Of a stretch of 13,345 nucleotides of DNA, positions 1-9,281 are shown in pieces. The notes under the pieces are model-generated. The model was not told the DNA's origin. It saw only the letters and a list, made by a program, of their open reading frames with translations, and ran no database searches. Origin of the DNA: an uncultured beta proteobacterium (lineage in GTDB: Bacteria; Pseudomonadota; Gammaproteobacteria; Burkholderiales; Rhodocyclaceae); the NCBI GenBank assembly GCA_903930395.1, contig CAIYYE010000158.1, forward strand, positions 1 through 13,345, in the 5' to 3' direction. Positions within the stretch are counted from its first letter, which is position 1. Each line of letters starts with the position of its first letter. Made by a program: the position numbers and the translations under genes.

Positions 1-775
1 CGAAGCGCTCACCCGTCTGGCGCAGAGCCACGGTTTGAAGCGCTACCGCTGTGCCGCGCTGCTCGGCGAGAACGATTACCGCATGGTCCAGCTAGATGCC
101 CCTGCCGTGCCTGCTGAAGAGCGTGTTCAGGCCTTGCGCTGGCGCCTCAAGGACGTGGTCGATTTTCCGGTCGATGATGCGGCGGTTTCGGTGGCCGACA
201 TTCCGACCGAAGGCGGGCGTCAGGCCAGCGTGTTTGCCGTGGCTGCGCCGGCTGTCGTGATCGGCGAGCGCATGGCGCTGTTCAACGAAAAAAAGATTCC
301 CCTGGAAGCGATCGATATTCCCGAAATGGCCGTGCGCAATGTCGCCGTGCTTTTCGAGGAAGCTAATCGCGGCCTGGCCTTCCTGCATCTGACGAAGGAC
401 GGGGGCTTGCTGACCATTACCTGTGGCGGCGAGTTGTACCTGTCGCGGCGTATCGAAGTGGCGATGGCCGAGCTCGCCAAGGCTGATGAAGAGCGGCGCC
501 GGCAGATGCTGGAGCGCCTGGCCCTTGAATTGCAGCGGACACTCGATAACTTCGACCGGCAGTATGGTTTCGTTTCCGTCTCCCGTCTGCTCGTCGCTTC
601 CGAATTCGATTGTGCCGGCACGGTTGCGGCGATAGCCGAAAACCTCTATCTGCCTGTCCAGATCGCTGATTTTTCGACGGTGCTTGATTTTGCCGCATTG
701 CCGGAATTGCGCTCGACCGACCGTCAGGCGCAGAGCCTGCTGGCCATAGGCGCGGCGCTGAGGAGCGAGGCATGA
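1..775 (+). CDS. mshI: MSHA biogenesis protein MshI (PilM-like), 5' end cut by window
   Basis: The reading frame is open from base 2 to the TGA at 773-775 and shows about 257 residues. No convincing start is inside the window: a TTG at 35 is in frame, but coding-like sequence continues upstream of it, so the N-terminus lies outside. By family knowledge MshI is a cytoplasmic, PilM/GspL-like actin-fold protein of the inner-membrane alignment complex of mannose-sensitive haemagglutinin (type IVa-like) pili, working with PilN- and PilO-like partners. Visible hallmarks are modest: a segment with LRWRLKDVVDFP near the start, typical of MshI proteins, and a long charged alpha-helical stretch in the second half. 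The assignment rests mainly on its place directly before PilN-like, mshJ, mshK and mshL genes. The end overlaps the next start by ATGA at 772-775, which implies translational coupling. Confidence 0.85.
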   Translation, partial: EALTRLAQSHGLKRYRCAALLGENDYRMVQLDAPAVPAEERVQALRWRLKDVVDFPVDDAAVSVADIPTEGGRQASVFAVAAPAVVIGERMALFNEKKIPLEAIDIPEMAVRNVAVLFEEANRGLAFLHLTKDGGLLTITCGGELYLSRRIEVAMAELAKADEERRRQMLERLALELQRTLDNFDRQYGFVSVSRLLVASEFDCAGTVAAIAENLYLPVQIADFSTVLDFAALPELRSTDRQAQSLLAIGAALRSEA

Positions 776-1443
776 GTCAGCAGATCAACCTGATACTGCC
801 GGCCCTGCGCCCGCGCTTCGACTGGCTGGCCTTGCCGGTGGTGGCCGGAGTGGCGCTGGCGGGTCTGCTGTTCGTGGTGCTCCTGGCCGGGCTTGGTTAC
901 ACCCAGGTGGCGAACCTGAAGACGCGTGAAGCGGCGATCAAGAGCCAGTTGCTCACCCTGCAGCAGCAGTTGCAGTCGCTCGGTGGCGCCATCGCGGCAC
1001 GCCATGGTGACGACACGCTCGATGCCCGGATCAGTTCGGCGCGGCTAGGCGTCACGCAGCGTCAGGAAGTTCTGGCCGTCATCGCCCAAGGCGACATTAC
1101 CCAGGGTAGTGCGTATTCCGGTCTGCTTCAGGGGTTTTCGCGGCAGATCGTCGAAGGTGCCTGGCTGACCGGGTTCCGCTTCGGCGAAAAGGATATCGAG
1201 ATTCATGGCCGCCTGCTTGATCCGGCCTTGCTGCCGACCTATATCAATCGCCTCAATGGTGAGGCGGCCTTTGCCGGCCGCCGGTTTGCGGCGCTCGACA
1301 TGAAGGGCATCGACCCGGCCGACGAGAAGCGTGATGTCGCACCGGGCGCTGCTGCTAGCGCTCCCGCTCCCAAGCCGTCGCCGCGCTATACCGAGTTTGC
1401 CCTGCGGACCGAGCTGGTGGCCGGACAGGAGAAGGCGCGATGA
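772..1443 (+). CDS. PilN-like MSHA biogenesis protein (MshI C-terminal-type)
   Basis: This encodes 223 residues starting at an ATG that overlaps the mshI stop (ATGA), with AGGAG at 761-765 six bases upstream. The topology is that of PilN/fimbrial assembly proteins: a short cytoplasmic N-terminus carrying the INLI-type peptide (residues 4-8), which in PilN docks to PilM; a single membrane helix at about residues 19-42; then a glutamine-rich coiled coil (about 46-72) and a periplasmic alpha/beta domain. It presumably forms the PilN part of a PilM-PilN-PilO-like alignment complex with the mshI product and MshJ. The C-terminus (about 185-205) is an Ala/Pro-rich tail of low complexity. Annotation pipelines often call this MshI2 or PilN-domain protein; I leave the symbol empty because the name is not uniform. 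Confidence 0.85.
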   Translation: MSQQINLILPALRPRFDWLALPVVAGVALAGLLFVVLLAGLGYTQVANLKTREAAIKSQLLTLQQQLQSLGGAIAARHGDDTLDARISSARLGVTQRQEVLAVIAQGDITQGSAYSGLLQGFSRQIVEGAWLTGFRFGEKDIEIHGRLLDPALLPTYINRLNGEAAFAGRRFAALDMKGIDPADEKRDVAPGAAASAPAPKPSPRYTEFALRTELVAGQEKAR

Positions 1444-2126
1444 ACGCACTGCGCCAGCAATGGAAGCAACTGAGCGCCAAATATGCGGCGCTGTCACGGC
1501 GCGAGCAGACGATGGTGGCGCTCGCCCTGGTGCTCGGCCCGCTACTCATCGGCAATGCATTCCTGATTGATCCGTCATCCAGCCGCAGCAAGGTTTTGCA
1601 GGCCAGCATCGCGAGCGATGGGTCCAATCTGGAGACCATGCAGATGCAGGTTGCCAGCCTGCAACAGCAGCTCAATATCGATCCCGATGCCGGCAAGAAG
1701 GCCGAACTGGCTACCGTCAACGCGCAGCGCGATCAACTCGACGAGCAGTTGCGGACAATCGGCTCGGCGCTGGTTCGGCCGCAGGAAATGAACGGCCTGC
1801 TCGAAGGCTTGCTGGCGCGCCACGGCGGTTTGCGCCTGGTCAGCCTGAAAACATTGGCGCCGCAGAGCGTGCTCCGGCAAAAAGAAGAGACCAAGGACGC
1901 CAGCGGCAAGCCGGTCGAACGCGCCTTCGATCTGTATCGCCATGGCGTTGAAATTCGCCTGGAGGGCAATTACGGCCAGCTTCAGGCCTATCTTGCCCAG
2001 CTCGAGAAGCTTGAGCAGCGCCTGCTCTGGGGGCAACTCAACTATCGTGTCGTCGATTACCCACGGGCCGAAATGACCCTGACGGTCTATACCCTGAGCC
2101 CGGACAAGACATGGCTGACCCTATGA
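1440..2126 (+). CDS. mshJ: MSHA biogenesis protein MshJ (PilO/GspM-like)
   Basis: This encodes 228 residues from an ATG overlapping the previous stop (ATGA at 1440-1443), with AGGAG at 1427-1431 eight bases upstream. The N-terminus has a basic/aromatic cytoplasmic segment with LSRREQTMVALAL, resembling the start of GspM/PilO-type proteins, followed by one membrane helix at about residues 25-43. The rest is periplasmic: a coiled-coil region rich in Q and D (about 60-110) and a ferredoxin-like domain ending in beta strands around residues 165-225. MshJ would pair with the PilN-like protein to form the periplasmic part of the alignment complex linking the pilus motor to the secretin. The order PilM-like, PilN-like, this gene, mshK, secretin matches both msh and pil operons. 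Family assignment is firm from context and topology; the exact domain borders are estimates. Confidence 0.85.
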   Translation: MNALRQQWKQLSAKYAALSRREQTMVALALVLGPLLIGNAFLIDPSSSRSKVLQASIASDGSNLETMQMQVASLQQQLNIDPDAGKKAELATVNAQRDQLDEQLRTIGSALVRPQEMNGLLEGLLARHGGLRLVSLKTLAPQSVLRQKEETKDASGKPVERAFDLYRHGVEIRLEGNYGQLQAYLAQLEKLEQRLLWGQLNYRVVDYPRAEMTLTVYTLSPDKTWLTL

Positions 2127-2506
2127 GGCTGATCGCTTTTGCCCTTCTCGCTGTCAGTGGCCCGCTGCTTGCCCAGATGGCCGATCCGACGCGTCCACCG
2201 GCTGCCTGGCTGGCCCCGGCCGAAGATGCCCGACCGGGTGAGGAAGGGGCCGGCGGTTTTCGCCTGCAGTCAGTGCTGATGTCGCAGGGGCGCCGACCGG
2301 TGGCCGTGATCGGTGGTCAGACGGTGGCATTGGGCGGACGTATCGGCGAGGCCACGCTGGTCCGCCTGAACGAGCGCGAGGCAGTGTTGAAGGGGGTGGA
2401 TGGGGTGACGCATCTTTTCCTGACTCCCGACGTTGAAAAACAGATGATAGTGACGCCCAAATCCCGCAAGAAGGGAAAATCCGGGCCAGTGAAGGGTTCG
2501 CCATGA
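2123..2506 (+). CDS. mshK: MSHA biogenesis protein MshK (PilP/GspC-like)
   Basis: This is a small secreted or periplasmic protein of 127 residues with a cleavable-looking signal peptide (residues 1-18, ending LLAQ) followed by the MADPTRPP motif typical of MshK. The remainder looks like a PilP/GspC homology-region beta domain (about 45-102), with phrases such as VAVIGGQTVALGGRIGEATLVRL, the kind of domain that contacts the N0 domain of a secretin. The C-terminus is a short basic tail. I chose the ATG at 2123 rather than the in-frame ATG at 2111. The later start gives an ATGA overlap with the mshJ stop like the neighbouring junctions, and it puts the arginine and hydrophobic core of the signal peptide at the N-terminus. 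Neither start has a clear ribosome binding site, in line with translational coupling. The gene ends in another ATGA overlap with mshL. Confidence 0.85.
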   Translation: MRLIAFALLAVSGPLLAQMADPTRPPAAWLAPAEDARPGEEGAGGFRLQSVLMSQGRRPVAVIGGQTVALGGRIGEATLVRLNEREAVLKGVDGVTHLFLTPDVEKQMIVTPKSRKKGKSGPVKGSP

Positions 2507-4260
2507 GCAAGATCTTGATCGTCGCAATGTCGGCGCTGCTGCTGAGTGCGTGCAGCAATCAATATGCCCGTCGGGCCGATGCCTTCGAGCAGGCTGACAA
2601 GGAGCTCGCCGCAGCGGCAGCCAGCAAGGCGAAGCGTTCGCAGGGCGATATTGTCGGCCGAGCCATGGTGCCGCCGCTGCAGCTCGACCAGCCGAGTCCG
2701 GTCAAGGCCGAGCCGCGCTTCAACCTGGCTGTTAACAATGCGCCGGTGACCCAGGTGCTCAATGCACTGGTCTCCGGCACCCAGTACAGCATGCTGTTCC
2801 CGCCCGAACTGTCCGGCATGGTCAGCCTGAATCTCAAGAACACGACAGTGCGCGAAGCGCTCGACACCCTGCGCGATATCTACGGCTACGACTACCGGGT
2901 TCAGGGCAGTCGCATTCATGTCCAGCCAAATACCATCCAGACGCGTATTTTCAAGATCAACTATCTGGCCAGTCGCCGCCTCGGCATGAGCGAAATGCGG
3001 GTGACCGCCAGTTCGCCGACGACAGTGGCTCCGGCGACCGGTTCGGGCGCAACGGGGCAGGCGGCAATGCCCACCTCGACCGGGAGCAGCGGCGGCTCCC
3101 AGCAACGTGCGCCCGATAGCACTCGCGTCCAGACTTCTTCCGATTACGATTTCTGGAAAGATCTGGGCAATGCGCTGACCGCCATTGTCGGTACGCACGA
3201 AGGGCGCAGCATCATCATCAACAACAGTTCCGGGGTCGTCCTCGTCAAGGCGACGCCGGGCGAATTGCGCGCCGTTGACGACTATCTCAAGGCTACCCAG
3301 CTGGTGGTTGAGCGTCAGGTCATGCTCGAAGCCAAGATCATCGAGGTGTCGCTCAACGACTCCTACCAGACCGGCATCAACTGGAGCCAGTTCGGCGGCG
3401 TCGCCGACCGATTTGCCCTCGGTATCGTGGCACCCAATGCAGCACTGGCCGGGAGCGGGGCGATCAGCGCATCGGCCACCGGGATTTCGGCCGGCTCGTC
3501 GCTCGGCACATCCGTTGGTGCCTTGCCCGGCAACGGCGGAGCGCTGTCGACATCGTCGTCGGGGCAGGGCTTCTTCGGTCTGGCTTTCCAGTCCAGCAAC
3601 TTCTCGGCGTTGCTCTCCTTCCTCGAAGGGCAGGGCGATGTCCAGGTGCTGTCCAGCCCGCGCATCGCAACGACCAACAACCAGAAGGCCGTGCTCAAGG
3701 TCGGTACTGACGACTATTTCGTGACCGGCATCACGGGCGGTACATCAACCGCGTCTTCAACCACCACGACGGCAACGCAGACGGACCCGACGATCACCCT
3801 GCAGCCCTTTTTCTCCGGCATCGCACTTGATGTGACGCCGCAGATTGACGAAGACGGCAACATCATCCTCCATGTCCATCCGTCGGTCAGCGATGTCCAG
3901 GAAAAGGTCAAGAACCTGACGGTCGGCGGCAAATCCTATTCGATGCCGCTGGCCTCGAGCACGGTCAATGAAACCGACAGCATCGTCCGCGTCCAGGATG
4001 GCAGCATCGTCGCCATTGGCGGCCTGATGAAGCAGGAGCAGAGCACCGGGCGCTACGGCCTGCCGGGGATAAGCTCCGTACCGGGGGTCGGCTCGCTGTT
4101 TGGCCAGAAGAGTGTGAGCAGCCGCAAGCGCGAACTGGTCATCCTCATGCGCTCGACGATCATCCGCGGCGAAAGCTCCTGGCGCGATGCCTCCCTCGAG
4201 AGCCAGGAACGTCTCCAGGGCCTGGATCCGCGTCAGCCGCGCCACCTCCAGTGGCAATGA
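2503..4260 (+). CDS. mshL: MSHA biogenesis protein MshL, outer-membrane secretin
   Basis: This encodes 585 residues with a lipoprotein signal peptide (LLSAC, lipid-modified Cys at residue 17), so it is probably anchored in the outer membrane. Domains in order: an N0/STN-like domain (about 72-142, FNLAVNNAPVTQVLNALV... and REALDTLRDIYGYDYRV); a second periplasmic region (about 146-265) interrupted by a Ser/Thr/Gly-rich stretch at about 170-212; and the secretin channel domain (about 266-556). The channel domain shows VMLEAKIIEVSL, VQVLSSPRIATTNNQ, GLPGISSVPGVGSLFG and RELVILMRSTII, all diagnostic of the secretin superfamily. It would form the multimeric pore through which the MSHA pilus exits. 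Two more low-complexity Gly/Ser/Thr inserts lie inside the channel domain (about 313-354 and 410-430). The start overlaps mshK by ATGA and has AAGGG at 2492-2496 six bases upstream. Confidence 0.95.
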   Translation: MSKILIVAMSALLLSACSNQYARRADAFEQADKELAAAAASKAKRSQGDIVGRAMVPPLQLDQPSPVKAEPRFNLAVNNAPVTQVLNALVSGTQYSMLFPPELSGMVSLNLKNTTVREALDTLRDIYGYDYRVQGSRIHVQPNTIQTRIFKINYLASRRLGMSEMRVTASSPTTVAPATGSGATGQAAMPTSTGSSGGSQQRAPDSTRVQTSSDYDFWKDLGNALTAIVGTHEGRSIIINNSSGVVLVKATPGELRAVDDYLKATQLVVERQVMLEAKIIEVSLNDSYQTGINWSQFGGVADRFALGIVAPNAALAGSGAISASATGISAGSSLGTSVGALPGNGGALSTSSSGQGFFGLAFQSSNFSALLSFLEGQGDVQVLSSPRIATTNNQKAVLKVGTDDYFVTGITGGTSTASSTTTTATQTDPTITLQPFFSGIALDVTPQIDEDGNIILHVHPSVSDVQEKVKNLTVGGKSYSMPLASSTVNETDSIVRVQDGSIVAIGGLMKQEQSTGRYGLPGISSVPGVGSLFGQKSVSSRKRELVILMRSTIIRGESSWRDASLESQERLQGLDPRQPRHLQWQ

Positions 4261-4268
4261 CCCGTAAC

Positions 4269-4273
4269 GGAGG
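4269..4273 (+). promoter_or_regulatory. Ribosome binding site deciding the TTG start of mshM
   Basis: GGAGG lies nine bases before TTG 4283 in the 22-base gap between mshL and mshM. It is the strongest Shine-Dalgarno match in the msh block and supports the non-ATG start. Confidence 0.7.
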
Positions 4274-4282
4274 CAGATAGCG

Positions 4283-5110
4283 TTGTATCTCGACCATTTC
4301 GGCCTGACAGAACTCCCCTTCGGCATTACGCCGGATACCAGCTACACCGTCGTCACGCGCAGCCATCAGGAGGCGCTCAATACGCTGCTCATCGCGCTTG
4401 GCAGCGGCGAAGGTTTTATCAAGATCACCGGCGAAGTCGGCACCGGCAAGACGCTGCTCTGCCGGCGCCTGCTTCAGGCCCTGCCCGAAGGCAGCGTTTC
4501 GGCCTACCTGCCCAATCCCTATCTTGCGCCGCGCACGCTGCAACTGGCGCTGGCCGAGGAATTGGGGCTCGCCGTCAGCCCCGAGAGCGACGACTACCAC
4601 CTGCTGCAAAGCATCAACCGGGCATTGCTCGAACACGCTGCAGCCGATCGTCAGGTCGTCGTCTGCATTGATGAAGCGCAGGCTATGCCACTCGAGACTC
4701 TCGAATCCCTGCGCCTGCTGTCCAATCTCGAAACCGAAAAACGCAAGCTGCTGCAGATCATCCTATTCGGTCAGCCCGAACTAGACCGCAAGCTGGCCGA
4801 TCAGTCCGTTCGCCAGTTGCTGCAGCGTATTGCCTTTCACTATCGGATCAAGGGCCTGGCCCGTGAAGAGGTGACCAATTACCTGGCGCACCGCTTGCGT
4901 GTCGCCGGTTACCGTGGCAACGAATTGTTCGGCTCAGCGGCTGTTCGCTGCCTGCACAAGGCCAGTCGCGGCACGCCGCGCCTGCTCAATATTCTGGCCC
5001 ACAAATCGCTGCTTGCGGTTTTTGGGGAAGGCAAACATTCGGTTCGCCCGATTCACGTTCGCCGGGCGGCGGCCGATACCGAAGGTGCGGCTTCGGCCGG
5101 ATGGTGGTGA
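4283..5110 (+). CDS. mshM: MSHA biogenesis protein MshM, ExeA-type AAA ATPase
   Basis: This encodes 275 residues starting at TTG. The start is supported by GGAGG nine bases upstream and by the N-terminus MYLDHFGLTELPFGITPD, the standard opening of the ExeA/GspA/MshM family. The Walker A motif is GEVGTGKT at residues 50-57 and Walker B is VVVCIDE at 125-131 followed by AQ. A sensor-like segment (LLQIILFGQPEL, about 146-157) and a C-terminal helical lid with RGTPRLLNILAHKSLL complete the AAA core. Unlike ExeA it stops after the ATPase domain, with no membrane segment or peptidoglycan-binding domain. In related systems such ATPases help the secretin assemble across peptidoglycan; here the partner would be MshL, encoded 22 bases upstream, possibly with the membrane-anchored MshN in the GspB/ExeB role. 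That pairing is inferred from the family and position. Confidence 0.93.
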   Translation: MYLDHFGLTELPFGITPDTSYTVVTRSHQEALNTLLIALGSGEGFIKITGEVGTGKTLLCRRLLQALPEGSVSAYLPNPYLAPRTLQLALAEELGLAVSPESDDYHLLQSINRALLEHAAADRQVVVCIDEAQAMPLETLESLRLLSNLETEKRKLLQIILFGQPELDRKLADQSVRQLLQRIAFHYRIKGLAREEVTNYLAHRLRVAGYRGNELFGSAAVRCLHKASRGTPRLLNILAHKSLLAVFGEGKHSVRPIHVRRAAADTEGAASAGWW

Positions 5111-5111
5111 T

Positions 5112-6185
5112 ATGAGCCTGATCAACGACATGCTGCGTGATATCGAGGCCAAGCGCCCCGACGATCCTGCCCGCCAGAACCTGCAGCGCGAGATCCGTTC
5201 CTTGCCCGCGGCACCGGCCGAGTCCGCTCGCTGGCTGAAGCCTTTGCTGTTCTTGCTCGTTCCCGCGCTGGGTGTCGCTGTCTTGCTGGTGTATGGGTCT
5301 CTGTCGCCTTCCGCTCCGGCAACACCAGCTGTGCCGGCGCCCCAGGCCGCTGCCGTGCCGGTTGCGCCGATTGTTGCGCCGCCGACGCTGGTCCCCGCCG
5401 CGCCGCCAGCGCCGGCGCCGGTGGCTGCTGCCGTAGAACCTCCCACACAGCAGCCCGTTGAATCGACACAACCCGTGCTGAAGGCGGCGCCGATTCTGTC
5501 CGTGCCTGATCCCGTTGTTCCGTTGGCCCGGCCAAAGCCGGAAACTGCACCCGTCGCAGCGGTTGCGCCGCAGGCCATGCCGGCAGGCCCGAGCAAGATC
5601 GAAAAGAGCGCGGTCGTCGCGACGCCCCGCGAACGGGCCGATGGCGAATACCGCAAGGCAGAAAACGCCCTGGCCTCCGGACGGGCCGGCGAGGCTGTCG
5701 AGGGTTTCCGGGCTGCCCTGAAGCAAGACCCGAGTTACGTGCTGGCGCGCCAGATGCTGCTGCGTCAATTGCTGGACATGCGCAAGAACGACGAAGCTAT
5801 TCTCGTTCTGCGCGAAGGGCTGGAGCTGCAACCCGGACAAACCGGCTGGGCGATGTCGCTGGCGCGCTTGCTGCTGGAACAGAATGACTTGACCGCGGCT
5901 GATCGGACGCTGGCTGCTGCGCAGTCCTATGCCGAAGCCAATGCCGACTTTGCGGGCTTTCAGGGGCATCTCAAAACGCGTCTGGGCGCCAACAAGGCAG
6001 CCGTCACGCACTATCAGCGGGCAGCCCGCCTGTCACCCGGCGAGGGGCGCTGGTGGCTCGGCCTTGGCCTGGCGCTGGAAGCAGACGGCCGGCTGACGGA
6101 AGCGAAAGAGGCACTCCGCCGCGCCGTAGCTACCAACACCTTGTCCACGGAACTGGCGGCGGTTGCCGAGCAGCACCTGCATTAG
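5112..6185 (+). CDS. mshN: MSHA biogenesis protein MshN, membrane-anchored TPR protein
   Basis: This encodes 357 residues. The frame is open further upstream inside mshM, but the ATG at 5112 gives the family-typical N-terminus MSLINDMLRDIEAKRP and sits one base after the mshM stop. The order is: an amphipathic cytoplasmic N-terminus (1-40), one membrane helix (about 42-62), a long Pro/Ala/Val-rich linker (about 64-165), then tetratricopeptide repeats from about 175 to 355 (e.g. GEYRKAENALASGRAGEAVEGFRAAL broken over repeat one, and WWLGLGLALEADGRLTEAKEALRRAV in the last). The linker is long enough to reach into the periplasm, so MshN could bridge the inner-membrane complex and the secretin or peptidoglycan. 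Only a weak GGTGG precedes the start, so translation probably depends on mshM. It is the last msh gene before the convergent recQ; 23 bases separate the two stops. Confidence 0.9.
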   Translation: MSLINDMLRDIEAKRPDDPARQNLQREIRSLPAAPAESARWLKPLLFLLVPALGVAVLLVYGSLSPSAPATPAVPAPQAAAVPVAPIVAPPTLVPAAPPAPAPVAAAVEPPTQQPVESTQPVLKAAPILSVPDPVVPLARPKPETAPVAAVAPQAMPAGPSKIEKSAVVATPRERADGEYRKAENALASGRAGEAVEGFRAALKQDPSYVLARQMLLRQLLDMRKNDEAILVLREGLELQPGQTGWAMSLARLLLEQNDLTAADRTLAAAQSYAEANADFAGFQGHLKTRLGANKAAVTHYQRAARLSPGEGRWWLGLGLALEADGRLTEAKEALRRAVATNTLSTELAAVAEQHLH

Positions 6186-6208
6186 CCTGCTGCGCCGGGT
6201 TTCCCTGC

Positions 6209-8044
<1,836 letters not shown>

Positions 8045-8054
8045 TAAATTTTTC

Positions 8055-8783
8055 TCAGTTTTCAAGGGTGACGGCTTCGCGGCTCAGTGCCTCGCCATCC
8101 CAGAGCAGCGCTTCGGCGCGCTCTTCGTGCCAGTCGGCGAGCACCCAGCGTTCGACGTGGATGCCATCGACGATATGGTCGTGTTTTTCCGGCCTGTGGG
8201 TGTGGCCATGAATGAAGGTGGCGTAGCCGTGTTCGCGCAGGAAATCGTCGGTCGCCGGGCCATTCAGATCGGCGTAAACGTAGGCTTGATCGCGCTTGCG
8301 GCGGGCGCTGCGCCAGCGGATGTAACGGCCAAGCAGGCTGCGCAGGAAACGCGGTTTGGCGCGCATCTTGCGCTGCCATTCCGGATCGCGCACCTTGGCG
8401 CGATAGGCCATGTAGGCGTGGTCGTCGAGGCACAGCGCATCGCCGTGCGCCAGCACGAAGGACCATTCGGGCAGGACCAGCAGGTAAGGGTCGGGCAGGA
8501 GCGAAATGCCCGCCGCCGTGGCGAACTGCTCGCCGATGGCAAAGTCGCGGTTGCCATGCATGAAACAGATTTTCAGGCCGGCATCGCTGGCTTCACGCAA
8601 GGCGGCGGTGATCTGCTCGGCGTAGGGATCGTCGATGTCGTCGCCAACCCAGACCTCGAAGAGGTCGCCAAGAATGTATAGCGCCTCGGCCTGGCGGGCG
8701 CGGCCAGCCAGAAAGCGCAGGAACAAACGAGTCGCCCCGGGTGACCGGGGCGACAGGTGCAGATCGGAGATGAAGAAGATCAA
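8055..8783 (-). CDS. lpxH: UDP-2,3-diacylglucosamine diphosphatase LpxH
   Basis: This 242-residue calcineurin-like metallophosphoesterase hydrolyses UDP-2,3-diacylglucosamine to lipid X and UMP, the fourth step of lipid A synthesis, at the cytoplasmic face of the inner membrane. All metal-site motifs are present: SDLHL (D7, H9), GDLFE (D40), GNRD (N78, D80), HGD (H113) and GHTHRP (H194, H196). An internal basic helical insert (about 136-165, [26 protein letters not shown]) is typical of LpxH and provides membrane and substrate contacts. The start is TTG at 8783, overlapping the ppiB stop as TTGA; it gives the family N-terminus [10 protein letters not shown], and no other start fits. AAGG and GAG lie 10 and 5 bases upstream. 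A perfect 10-bp hairpin lies in codons 10-18. Usually essential in bacteria that use LpxH. Confidence 0.96.
   Translation of the reverse strand: MIFFISDLHLSPRSPGATRLFLRFLAGRARQAEALYILGDLFEVWVGDDIDDPYAEQITAALREASDAGLKICFMHGNRDFAIGEQFATAAGISLLPDPYLLVLPEWSFVLAHGDALCLDDHAYMAYRAKVRDPEWQRKMRAKPRFLRSLLGRYIRWRSARRKRDQAYVYADLNGPATDDFLREHGYATFIHGHTHRPEKHDHIVDGIHVERWVLADWHEERAEALLWDGEALSREAVTLEN
8731..8754 (-). other. Perfect GC-rich inverted repeat (10-bp stem, 4-base loop) inside lpxH
   Basis: Bases 8731-8740 are an exact reverse complement of 8745-8754, around the loop 8741-8744 (TCAC in the lpxH mRNA sense). Nine of the ten pairs in each arm other than the ends are G-C rich, so the RNA hairpin should be very stable. 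It begins 29 bases after the lpxH start codon and covers codons 10-18 (SPRSPGAT region). There is no following T-run, so it is not a simple intrinsic terminator. Confidence 0.75.
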
Positions 8784-9271
8784 ACGATCTCGGCCTTCTC
8801 GATGATCACGTCTTCAGCCGGGACGTCCTGATGGAAACCTTTGTTGCCGGTCTTCACGGCGCGGATCTTGTCGACGACATCGAGGCCTTCGACGACTTCG
8901 CCGAAGACGCAGTAGCCCCAGCCCTGGCCGGACGGCGATTTGAAGTCGAGGAAATCGTTATCGACGGTATTGATGAAGAACTGGGCGGTGGCCGAATGCG
9001 GGTCGCCGGTACGGGCCATGGCGACGGTGCCGCGCTTGTTCTTGAGGCCATTGGCGGCTTCGTTCTCGATCGGTGCCTGGCAGGGCTTCTGGCCCATGCC
9101 CGGTTCCATGCCGCCGCCCTGGATCATGAAGTTCTTGATGACGCGGTGGAAGATGGTGTTGTCGTAGTGGCCGGCTTCAACGTAGGAGATGAAGTTGGCA
9201 ACCGTCTTCGGGGCCTTTTCGGCATCGAGCTTGAGGGTGATGACACCGTGGTTGGTGGTGAGCTTGATCAT
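8780..9271 (-). CDS. ppiB: Cytoplasmic peptidyl-prolyl cis-trans isomerase (cyclophilin B type)
   Basis: This encodes 163 residues, close to the 164 of E. coli PpiB, with no signal peptide, so it is a cytoplasmic cyclophilin that catalyses proline isomerisation during protein folding. Active-site signatures are visible: FHRVI (41-45, catalytic Arg 43), FMIQGG (48-53), [17 protein letters not shown] (85-101) and VFGEVVEG (122-129). The ATG at 9271 was chosen over upstream in-frame codons because it gives [15 protein letters not shown], the normal cyclophilin start, and has AGGA at 9279-9282 seven bases upstream; that site overlaps the ppiA stop codon. The gene follows ppiA by 10 bases and overlaps the lpxH start. 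It is a clear paralogue of the neighbouring ppiA product, with strong DNA-level similarity over the active-site segment. Confidence 0.95.
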   Translation of the reverse strand: MIKLTTNHGVITLKLDAEKAPKTVANFISYVEAGHYDNTIFHRVIKNFMIQGGGMEPGMGQKPCQAPIENEAANGLKNKRGTVAMARTGDPHSATAQFFINTVDNDFLDFKSPSGQGWGYCVFGEVVEGLDVVDKIRAVKTGNKGFHQDVPAEDVIIEKAEIV

Positions 9272-9281
9272 TCGGGAATCC

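Noticed and set aside
2317..3198. Minus-strand open frame of 293 codons across mshK/mshL
   Set aside because: It covers two well-supported plus-strand genes and shows no start signal or domain; a shadow frame.
4899..5111. Upstream extension of mshN by 71 codons inside mshM
   Set aside because: The extension is out-of-frame mshM sequence; ATG 5112 gives the family-typical MSLINDMLRDIE start.
5310..5620. Repetitive GCC/CCG-rich stretch as a possible DNA repeat array
   Set aside because: It is the Pro/Ala-rich linker of MshN; the composition follows from the amino acids and there is no fixed repeat unit or spacer pattern as in CRISPR or satellites.
6186..6208. Possible bidirectional terminator between convergent mshN and recQ
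   Set aside because: Only a 3-bp GGG/CCC pairing with no T-run on either strand; not a convincing terminator, though both transcripts must end near here.
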